From the NCBI GenBank assembly GCA_945872225.1, contig CAMBZK010000033.1:1-9745 (forward strand): DNA of 9,745 bases, given 5' to 3'. Shown here in pieces: positions 1 through 7,800 of the stretch (the first letter of the stretch is position 1; each line of letters opens with the position of its first letter). The translations under genes were made by a program, and so were the position numbers. This DNA is from a candidate division TM6 bacterium UASB124 (GTDB taxonomy: Bacteria; Babelota; Babeliae; Babelales; RVW-14). The notes beneath the pieces were generated by a model that worked only from the letters and a program-made list of their open reading frames with translations, was not told where the DNA came from and made no database searches.

Positions 1-388
1 CCCCAAGAAGAGCTAACACACTCGTTGGAAATTTCCCATCCGCTGAGTAAACCGTTGCAAGCACTTGTACTTCGTTAAAATACGTCGCAGGAAACAGCGG
101 TCTGAGCGGCCGATCAATCACACGAGAGGTTAAAACCTCAAAATCACTGAGCTTGCCTTCTCTTTTAAAATAGCCGCCAGGAATTCTGCCAGCTGCGGAA
201 GTGCGCTCGCGATATTCAACAGTCAAAGGAAAAAAGCCTTGAATTGCTTTTACTTCTTTAGTTGCAACAGCGCTACACAAAACAACATTATCACCAGCTT
301 TTATCCACACGGCACCATCAGCTTGGCGAGCATAGCGGCCAATTTCTACCTCAATGCCCTGGTCTGCAAAACGAAATACTTTGTGCAT
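1..388 (-). CDS. pnp: Polynucleotide phosphorylase, N-terminal part (cut by the window edge)
   Basis: PNPase is a phosphorolytic 3'-to-5' exoribonuclease of mRNA decay, usually a homotrimer and often degradosome-associated. I translated 129 codons from an ATG at 386-388 leftward; the frame stays open to the window edge, so the gene is truncated by the window and not broken. The visible part is the first RNase PH-like core domain. Its recognisable motifs are FFPLTVEYRERTSAAGRIPGG (about residues 52-72), a YFKREG segment at 73-78 matching the RNA-binding FFRR loop of E. coli PNPase with conservative changes, and IDRPLRPLFP (91-100). The catalytic second core and the KH and S1 RNA-binding domains would lie outside. 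The start codon follows the rpsO stop after one base and has no strong Shine-Dalgarno (only a weak GGAT about 13 nt upstream), so translation is probably coupled to rpsO. Identification is secure; the full domain content cannot be seen. Confidence 0.96.
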   Translation of the reverse strand, partial: MHKVFRFADQGIEVEIGRYARQADGAVWIKAGDNVVLCSAVATKEVKAIQGFFPLTVEYRERTSAAGRIPGGYFKREGKLSDFEVLTSRVIDRPLRPLFPATYFNEVQVLATVYSADGKFPTSVLALLG

Positions 389-389
389 A

Positions 390-662
390 TTAAATCAATC
401 CATGTGACTTGAGCGATTGCATCACATTAGTATAACTAACTTCATTATTTTTTTTCAGGTATCTAAAGAATGCCCGACGCTTGCCGATCAAAATCATAAG
501 ACCGCGCTGTGATGAATAGTCTTTTGGGGATTCTTTTAAATGCGCAGATATCTGTCTGATTCGCTCAGAAAGAATCGCTACCTGGACTTCACAAGAACCA
601 ACATCATTTGGTGATTTACCAAATGCTTGGATTAACTTTTGTTTTACATCATTACGAATCAT
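390..662 (-). CDS. rpsO: 30S ribosomal protein S15
   Basis: S15 is a primary binder of the central domain of 16S rRNA, helping to nucleate the 30S platform. The protein is 90 residues, the usual size (89 in E. coli). It shows the family core GSCEVQVAIL (22-31), SAHLKESPKD (39-48), QRGLM (52-56) and KRRAFFRYLKK (61-71). Compared with the known rRNA contacts of the family, G22, Q27, R34, H41, D48, S51 and Y68 are kept, whereas T21 is Val and T24 is Cys. The same frame is open upstream to an ATG at 746, but that extension would translate the tRNA gene. I chose the ATG at 660-662 because it gives the standard S15 N-terminus and has a TAAGG Shine-Dalgarno 6 nt upstream. It lies 23 nt after the tRNA-Val and 1 nt before pnp. 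The rpsO-pnp pairing is classic; its position behind rpoC is not. Confidence 0.97.
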   Translation of the reverse strand: MIRNDVKQKLIQAFGKSPNDVGSCEVQVAILSERIRQISAHLKESPKDYSSQRGLMILIGKRRAFFRYLKKNNEVSYTNVMQSLKSHGLI

Positions 663-668
663 GTAATA

Positions 669-673
669 CCTTA
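669..673 (-). promoter_or_regulatory. Shine-Dalgarno of rpsO (decides the start)
   Basis: The minus strand reads TAAGGTATTAC before the ATG at 660-662, putting AAGG 6 nt upstream of the start. It lies within the 23 nt separating the tRNA 3' end from rpsO. It supports the short 90-residue S15 over the longer open frame that enters the tRNA. Confidence 0.8.
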
Positions 674-685
674 CGTTTTGTTTTA

Positions 686-761
686 TGGTAGGCGCGAGCG
701 GATTCGAACCGCTGACCCTCGCTACGTCAAAGCGATGCTCTGCCAACTGAGCTACGCGCCT
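686..761 (-). tRNA. tRNA-Val (anticodon GAC)
   Basis: A complete 76-nt cloverleaf, reading GTC and GTT valine codons. The acceptor stem AGGCGCG pairs with CGCGCCT over all 7 bp. The D stem is GCTC/GAGC with loop AGTTGGCA. The anticodon stem TCGCT/AGCGA closes the loop TTGACGT, giving anticodon GAC at positions 34-36. The variable loop is GGGTC, and the T stem AGCGG/CCGCT has the canonical loop TTCGAAT. The discriminator is A73 and the CCA tail is encoded in the DNA (686-688). The G15-C48 Levitt pair and G18-G19 are present, so the gene looks functional. It sits 7 nt after the rpoC stop and 23 nt before rpsO on the same strand. No separate promoter or terminator is obvious, so it is probably cut out of the surrounding mRNA by RNase P and 3'-processing enzymes. 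Confidence 0.97.
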
Positions 762-768
762 TTTTGGC

Positions 769-3700
769 CTATTTTGTTAAAGATACTGCGTCTAATCCAA
801 TTTCAAGTTGCTCTTCTGCTCGTGCTAGCTGTTCAAGTTCTGATATCTCTTCACCGATATATTTAGTCTTAAAACTAGCAATACCAGTTCCAGCCGGGAT
901 CAGTTTACCAATTACCACGTTTTCTTTCAACCCATAGAGATAGTCAACCTGACCAACCAGTGAAGCCTCTGTCAAAACACGCGTCGTTTCTTGGAAAGAC
1001 GCCGCTGAAAGAAAGCTCTCTGTGCCAAGAGACGCTTTGGTAATCCCCATTAAAATTGATTTTGCCGTAGCTGCTTTTTTACCTTCTTGCACGATTAATT
1101 TATTAACAGATTGAAATACGAACCTGTTAATTCGATCACCAGCAACAAATCTAGTTTCACCTGGGTCAATAATCCGTACCTTATGCAACATTTGACGAAC
1201 AATCAACTCGATATGCTTGTCATTAATATCAACACCCTGCAACGTGTAAATCTCTTGAATTTCACGAACTAGATACTTTTGTACTTCATCGGGACCAAGA
1301 ATACGTAAAATATCGTGAACATTCGGAACTCCTGAAGTCAATGCATCGCCAGCTTTAACGCGCTCTCCGTCTTCAACATTTAAATGTCTGCTACGAGGCA
1401 CGCTATATTCAAAGACTTCTCCCTCATCAGTTGTAACGGTAATTCTACGTTGTCCGCGATGAAGACCACCAAATCTGATTACACCATCAGCATCAGAGAG
1501 AATTGCTGTATCTTTTGGAATCCGAGCTTCAAAAAGTTCTGCTACGCGAGGCAAGCCACCAGTAATATCTTTTGTTCGTTTTTCATCACGAGGCAATTTA
1601 GCAATTACATCACCAGGAAGAACATCTTGACCATCGTCAACAATTAAGATCGCCCCAGTTGGTACATAATAACGTAAATCTTCTGACTCAGAACCACTTG
1701 ATATAACGATATATGCTTGTCGTTTTTCTTCACGACGCTCAAGAATAACCTTGTTTGCCTGTGTAGATCCCTCATCAAATTGTTCTTGATAGGTTACGTT
1801 TTCAATTAAATCAACATACTGAACAACGCCTGCCTTCTCAGTCATAATAACTTTGAATGCATCCCATTCAGCAATCTTTTGGCCTACATTTACCAGAGCA
1901 TCATGTTCAACATAAATAATTGAACCGTATTCAAGGGTAAACTCTTCAAGCTCTCGTCCATCATCCGCAACAATCACAATTTTAGACTTTCTGTTCATAA
2001 TAACAGTTTGTCCAGCACGATTTTTGACGGTATGAACATTTCTAAACGAAACCTTACCACTAAAACGAGATTTAAACGTACTTGCTTCGCCAAGGCCACT
2101 TGCGGTACCCCCAACGTGGAAAGTTCTCATCGTAAGCTGCGTTCCTGGCTCTCCGATAGATTGAGCAGCAATAACACCAACAGCTGTACCTATATCAACT
2201 AACGATAATGTTGAAAGGTCCATGCCATAACATTGAGCACAAACACCACGTTTTGCCTGGCAAGTCAAAACCGAGCGAACAGCAATCGCAACAACGGCAG
2301 AATCACGCAATTGTTCGATAAGCGAATCGGTAATAGTTACGTCTCGTTCAGCAATAATTTTGCCTGAAACTGGATCTTTAATTTGCTCAGCAGTAATACG
2401 ACCATACACACGGTCTGCCAGTGGCTGAATAATTTCGCCATATTCTTTCAGATCAGTAATGGTCACAGACCCAAAAGTCTGGCAATTTGTCGTAGAAACA
2501 ACAACATCTTGAGCAACGTCTACCAAGCGACGTGTTAAATACCCTGAATCCGCAGTTTTTAACGCTGTATCAGCAAGTCCCTTACGAGCTCCGTGAGTTG
2601 AAACAAAGTATTCAAAAACACTCAAACCTTCTTTAAAGTTTGCTAAAACAGGCGTTTCCATAACTTCACCAGATGGATTCGACATCAAGCCTCTCATTGC
2701 AGCAAGCTGACGAATTTGCTGGCGCGATCCCCGAGCCCCTGAATCAAGCATCATAAATACCGGATTGAACGCTTCGTTTAACTTAGACTGATTCGCTGAA
2801 ATTTTACGATCATCGCTCTCCAATAAGTGCACCATGTCATTAGTAAGCTCTTCAGTGGCACGAAACCATATTTGAATTACTTTACTATAGCGCTCTCCAT
2901 TAGTAATAGCTCCGTCAAGGTAAAGCTTTTCAGCCTTGCTAACTTCGTTAGTCGCTTTACTAATTACATCTGGTTTTGTGCTAGGAATAACTAAATTATC
3001 CATAGACAAAGATATGCCACCGGTAGTTGCATAAGAAAATCCAAGCTTTTTAATCTTGTCTAATGCTTCAACCGTTGCATCAGCACCAAAGGCTTTGTAC
3101 ACCTTTGCTACCATATTTGCCAAATCTTTTTTCTTAACAGCCTTATTGATCCAATTAAAATTACTACCAACAGGAAGCGATTCATACAAGACAACGCGAC
3201 CAACTGTTGTTTCTATTATTTTACCGTCTGGTAAACATAGTTTAATCGGCGCTTGAGCATTAACTTGCTTATGCTGATAAGCACAAATGACCTCTTCAAT
3301 CCCGCTAAATGTCAGGCCTTCACCGGTAACATTTTTGCGACCTTTTGTCAGGTAATACAAGCCAAGTACCATATCCTGTGATGGAACTGATAGAGGTCTT
3401 CCATTTGCCGGTGTCAAAATATTGCGCGTGGAAAGCATCAACCGTATAGCTTCTGTTCTCGCTACCTTGCTAAGCAATACGTGCACCGCCATTTGATCTC
3501 CGTCAAAGTCTGCGTTAAATGCAGAGCAAACCAACGGATGAATCTTAATAGCCTTACCTTCTACAAGCAACGGAAAGAATGCCTGAATACTCAACCTATG
3601 CAGCGTTGGTGCGCGGTTAAGCAAAACAGGACGCCCGCGGACTACTTCTTCAAGAGCCTCCCAAACCTCAGGGGTCATATCTTCAACCATGCGCTTTGCT

Positions 3701-4896
3701 ACGCGCAAGTTTGGTGCAAGTTCGCGTTGTTGAAGCTCAACGTAGACATACGGCTTAAATAACTCAAGTGCCATCATTTTTGGCAATCCACATTGATTCA
3801 TTTTCAATTCTGGATCTACCACAATAACTGAACGACCTGAGTAATCTACGCGTTTTCCAAGCAAGTTTTGACGGAACCGACCCTGTTTACCACGAAGCAT
3901 TTCGCTCAATGATTTTAGCGGCCGTTTATTGGTTCCGCGTACTGGCTGGCCACGACGACCATTATCGATTAACGCATCAACCGATTCTTGCAGCATCCGT
4001 TTTTCGTTTTTAATAATCACGTCAGGAGCTTCAAGCTCAATTAAACGCTTCAAGCGAATATTTCGGTTCAGTACACGACGATATAAATCATTAAGATCAG
4101 AGCTCGCAAACCGACCGCCTTCTAGAGGGACTAGTGGACGCAAATCTGGAGGCAATACTGGCAACACATCAAGTATAACCCACTCAGGACGAATACCCGC
4201 TTGTGCCATACCAGCAAGAACCTTGTAGCGCTTAGCAATCCGATGCTTTACAGCCACAGAAGTTGTTTGTGTGTATTCTTCTTCAATTTTTCTAACTTCA
4301 AAGCTTAGGTCTATCAATGCCAAAAGAATGCGAACCGCTTCTGCTCCCATACCTGCCTTAAACAAGGTATCTTCAGGATTTGCATTAACGTAATTCTCAT
4401 AGTCTTGATTTGATATAAGTGTTTTTTGAGCAAACGGAGAGCTTCCTTGATGAATTATAATATAACTATCAAAGTAAATAACACGCTCAAGATCACGGAC
4501 CGTCATGTTCATGATCAGGCTTAAATAACTTGGAATACCCTTCAGAAACCAAATATGGCAGACTGAGGAAACCAAGTTAATATGGCCCATACGTTCGCGT
4601 CTTACACGTGCTTGAATAACTTCAACGCCACACTTTTCGCAGGTAACACCACGGTGTTTCATACGTTTGTATTTGCCGCAATTACACTCCCAGTCCTTTA
4701 CGGGACCGAAAATACGTGCACAAAACAAACCATCGCGCTCAGGCTTAAGCGTACGATAGTTGATTGTTTCGATTTTTTTTACTTCGCCATAAGATAAAGA
4801 GCGGATTTTATCCGGTGAGGCAATCCCAAGACGGAACGCATTAAACTGAGTCCCGCTGATATACTCACGAAATCTTTCAAGCATCTTGTTATTCAC
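769..4896 (-). CDS. rpoC: DNA-directed RNA polymerase subunit beta'
   Basis: Beta' carries the catalytic magnesium site of bacterial RNA polymerase (alpha2-beta-beta'-omega). The protein is 1375 residues (E. coli 1407). Landmarks in order: N-terminal zinc-binding domain C71/C73/C86/C89; lid, rudder and clamp region with KQGRFRQNLLGKRVDYSGRSV (337-357); active-site NADFDGDQ with D463, D465 and D467; secondary-channel region SGARGS (719-724); bridge helix HGARKGLADTALKTADSGYL (768-787); second zinc site C805, C879, C886, C889; trigger loop GEPGTQLTMRTFHVGG (915-930), followed by an SI3-type insertion of about 190 residues (roughly 941-1130); and the conserved C-terminus. The start is a GTG at 4894-4896 inside the end of rpoB (8-nt overlap). 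AAGGAG lies 7 nt before it, whereas the ATG four codons later would be 19 nt from that site. The TAG stop lies 7 nt before tRNA-Val. Nothing suggests damage. Confidence 0.99.
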   Translation of the reverse strand: MNNKMLERFREYISGTQFNAFRLGIASPDKIRSLSYGEVKKIETINYRTLKPERDGLFCARIFGPVKDWECNCGKYKRMKHRGVTCEKCGVEVIQARVRRERMGHINLVSSVCHIWFLKGIPSYLSLIMNMTVRDLERVIYFDSYIIIHQGSSPFAQKTLISNQDYENYVNANPEDTLFKAGMGAEAVRILLALIDLSFEVRKIEEEYTQTTSVAVKHRIAKRYKVLAGMAQAGIRPEWVILDVLPVLPPDLRPLVPLEGGRFASSDLNDLYRRVLNRNIRLKRLIELEAPDVIIKNEKRMLQESVDALIDNGRRGQPVRGTNKRPLKSLSEMLRGKQGRFRQNLLGKRVDYSGRSVIVVDPELKMNQCGLPKMMALELFKPYVYVELQQRELAPNLRVAKRMVEDMTPEVWEALEEVVRGRPVLLNRAPTLHRLSIQAFFPLLVEGKAIKIHPLVCSAFNADFDGDQMAVHVLLSKVARTEAIRLMLSTRNILTPANGRPLSVPSQDMVLGLYYLTKGRKNVTGEGLTFSGIEEVICAYQHKQVNAQAPIKLCLPDGKIIETTVGRVVLYESLPVGSNFNWINKAVKKKDLANMVAKVYKAFGADATVEALDKIKKLGFSYATTGGISLSMDNLVIPSTKPDVISKATNEVSKAEKLYLDGAITNGERYSKVIQIWFRATEELTNDMVHLLESDDRKISANQSKLNEAFNPVFMMLDSGARGSRQQIRQLAAMRGLMSNPSGEVMETPVLANFKEGLSVFEYFVSTHGARKGLADTALKTADSGYLTRRLVDVAQDVVVSTTNCQTFGSVTITDLKEYGEIIQPLADRVYGRITAEQIKDPVSGKIIAERDVTITDSLIEQLRDSAVVAIAVRSVLTCQAKRGVCAQCYGMDLSTLSLVDIGTAVGVIAAQSIGEPGTQLTMRTFHVGGTASGLGEASTFKSRFSGKVSFRNVHTVKNRAGQTVIMNRKSKIVIVADDGRELEEFTLEYGSIIYVEHDALVNVGQKIAEWDAFKVIMTEKAGVVQYVDLIENVTYQEQFDEGSTQANKVILERREEKRQAYIVISSGSESEDLRYYVPTGAILIVDDGQDVLPGDVIAKLPRDEKRTKDITGGLPRVAELFEARIPKDTAILSDADGVIRFGGLHRGQRRITVTTDEGEVFEYSVPRSRHLNVEDGERVKAGDALTSGVPNVHDILRILGPDEVQKYLVREIQEIYTLQGVDINDKHIELIVRQMLHKVRIIDPGETRFVAGDRINRFVFQSVNKLIVQEGKKAATAKSILMGITKASLGTESFLSAASFQETTRVLTEASLVGQVDYLYGLKENVVIGKLIPAGTGIASFKTKYIGEEISELEQLARAEEQLEIGLDAVSLTK

Positions 4897-7800
4897 CAGC
4901 GTGCTCCTTACTTGTCTTGAATAAATCCACTTGTAATCCTAAGCTCTGCAGCTCTTTCACCAACACGTTGAATGACTCAGGAATTCCAGCTTCTGGCACT
5001 TCTTCACCACGTACAATTGCCTCATATGCTTTAATACGACCATTAACATCGTCAGACTTAATGGTAAGCATCTCTTGCAAGGTATGGGCAGCACCATATG
5101 CGTATAATGCCCAAACTTCCATCTCCCCAAGACGCTGACCGCCGAACTGCGCTTTACCACCAAGTGGCTGCTGCGTAATAAGAGAGTAGGGCCCAACAGA
5201 ACGAGCATGCAATTTGTCATCTGCCAAGTGATTCAGTTTCATAATATAAATAAAACCAACAGTCACCGGTTGATCAAATCGCTCACCTGTCCGACCATCA
5301 AATAGTGGGTATGTACCGTTTGCAGGTAATCCTTGCTCAACTAAGAATGGTTGAATTTCTTTTTCGTAATCAGCTCCATCAAACACAGGTGTTTTGAATG
5401 CAACACCCTGAGCAACGGTCTTACGAGCAAGTTTCATTAGCTCTTCTTTACCATATTGCTTTTCAATGTCACTAACAACCTCAGTACCGTAATAGTGAGC
5501 CAATTTATTCTTAACATCCTGATGGGACATAGCATCTAATTGCGCACCAAATTTGTCCGCAGCTACCTTGCCAGCCATTCCCAGCATGGTCTCAAGAATC
5601 TGTCCAACGTTCATACGCCCAGGAACACCAAGCGGATTAAGTACTATATCAACGGCAGTACCATCTTCCATGTATGGCATATCTTCTACGTTAACAATGC
5701 GTGAAACCACGCCCTTGTTTCCGTGACGACCTGCCATCTTATCTCCAACAGAAAGACGGCGCTTTGTAGCGACATAAACTTTAATCATTTTAATAACACC
5801 AGAAGGCAAATCATCACCTTTTCGTAGCTGATTAATGCGATCTTCTTTAAGTGCTGTTAAAACGTGAATTTGGTTGGTTAAAATATCATTATATGTTTTT
5901 ATTTTTGCATCAATTTCTTTATCAGCAGTAGAAATCGTAAGTAAGCGATCAAGAGCAACTAGTTGTAATCTTTCTACAGTAAAAACACCTTTGTCTAAAA
6001 GCTCTTTTACTGTAGCTAACTTACTGGTTTTACCAGCAAGCAATGAAATTACGTTAGCCTTAATGCCCTTTTCCAAAATATGTAAATGATAGGCAAAATT
6101 TTCTTCTATTTTTTGCGTCTCTTTAACAACAATTTCTTTATAGCGCTTATCTTTACGAATCCCGCTCCTAGAAAATACTTTTACGTCAACAACTGTTGCA
6201 TCAACACCTGGCGGAACACGCAGAGAAGTATCACGCACTTCTCTTGATTTTTCACCAAATATAGCTCGTAACAACTTTTCCTCAGGAGAAACTTGAACAT
6301 CCCCTTTAAGCGTCACCTTACCAACTAAAATATCGCCAGGTTTAATACGAGTGCCGATTTTCACGATACCGTCTTCGTCCAAAGCAGCGAGATCTTTTTC
6401 GGGAACATTTGGAATATCACGCGTAATTTCTTCAGCACCAAGTTTTGTCTCACGAGCTTCAACTATAAACTCTTCAACGTGGACTGACGAGAAAACTTCA
6501 TCCCCAACCAAGCGCTTACTTACAACAATAGCATCCTCGTAGTTGTAACCCTGCCATGGCATAAATGCCACAAGTACGTTACTACCCAGCGCCAATTCAC
6601 CATTCTGAGTCGCAGCACCAGTCGCTATGATATCGCCTTTTTTAACAACATCACCAACTTGCACTATCGGGTTAAAATGGATCCATGTGTTGTGACTTGA
6701 GCGAGCAAATTTCTTTAAATAATAAATATCTATCGGACGAGACAACCATTCAGCCTCTCCAATATCACTAATATTTAAGCGGACAATAATTTTTTCCGAT
6801 GAAACATATTCAACAATACCTGGTGTACGGGCATTAACAACAGCTCCTTCAAGAGATCCCAGTTCACACTCAATACCAGTACCAACCAATGGAGCCTGAC
6901 AGTTAATGAGAGGGACAGCCTGACGTTGCATGTTAGATCCCATAAGCGCACGGTTTGCATCGTCATGCTCAAGAAACGGAATAAGTGCGGTTGGAACAGA
7001 AAATATTTGTTTCGGCGAAGCATCAAGGTATGAAACATTATCTACTGCCTCTGAAAGGTAGTCGCCATCCCTTCTTACCAATACACGCTCACCAACTATT
7101 TGATTAGCAGCACTAACTTTGATGCTTGCTTGAGCAATCCGTTCACCAATTTCTTGGAACGCATCAAGATAAACAACCGTATCTGCCACAATACCATTTT
7201 TAACAGGGCGATATGGGGTTTCAATAAATCCCAGAGCGTTTGCACGCGCATAAGTTGAGAGGGACGATATCAAACCAATATTTTGACCTTCAGGAGTCTC
7301 AATTGGACATATGCGACCATAGTGCGAAGGATGTACGTCGCGTACTTCAAACGTTGCTCGTTCACGAGTGATACCACCGGGCCCAAGTGCTGACAAACGA
7401 CGTTTATGCGCCATTTCTGCGAGCGGGTTGGTCTGATCCATGAATTGAGATAATTGCCCTGTACCAAAAAATTCGCGTAAAACAGCGGATAATGGCTTAA
7501 CATTTAAAAAGTCATACGGCATTAAAGACGCATAATTTTCTTGCAATCTAAAACGTTCTTTAACAATACGCTCAATACGCGCAAAGCCTATGTATAATTG
7601 ACTTTGTAGTAGTTCGCCAACAAGCCTTACGCATCGATTACCAAGGTGATCAATGTCATCCAACTCGCCTTCACCGCGCTCTTTTAAACCTATCAAATAA
7701 TTAAACGTGGCAACAATATCTTCTTTTGTAAGGCACGTAATTTTTTCATCGATATTAAGGTTAAGCTTACGATTTGTACGAATCCGACCAACAATAGTCA

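Noticed and set aside
448..455. Runs of eight A on the mRNA (also at 4773-4780 and 8382-8389) as programmed frameshift sites
   Set aside because: Each simply encodes part of a lysine-rich stretch in an intact frame; no stop or alternative frame nearby suggests use of slippage.
663..746. N-terminal extension of S15 by 28 residues from an ATG at 746
   Set aside because: It would translate most of the tRNA-Val gene; the internal ATG at 660-662 has a good Shine-Dalgarno and gives the standard 90-residue S15.
762..830. Promoter for tRNA-rpsO-pnp at the end of rpoC (TTGAAA, 15 nt, TATCTT)
   Set aside because: The spacing is short and the -10 match is poor; such matches are expected by chance in AT-rich coding sequence.
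639..866. Plus-strand open frame over the tRNA (protein with RRERIRTADPR)
   Set aside because: This is the antisense translation of a tRNA, a familiar false protein in annotations; it also overlaps the ends of rpoC and rpsO and has no family of its own.
1507..2076. Large insertion after the beta' trigger loop as a novel module
   Set aside because: It matches the known SI3-type insertion of Gram-negative RNA polymerases in position and approximate size (about 190 residues).
4882..4884. ATG as the rpoC start (four codons after the GTG)
   Set aside because: It lies 19 nt from the only strong Shine-Dalgarno, while the GTG is at the ideal 7 nt.
5815..6180. Lysine/glutamate-rich stretch of RpoB (about 1014-1135) as a foreign insert
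   Set aside because: It falls at the known beta-i9/SI2 insertion site, with family text on both sides; such length and sequence variation is normal there.
7385..7465. Rifamycin-resistance-type change in RpoB
   Set aside because: The key positions equivalent to E. coli Q513, D516, H526 and S531 are all the sensitive type; Ala at the S522 position also occurs in Chlamydia beta and is no evidence of selected resistance.
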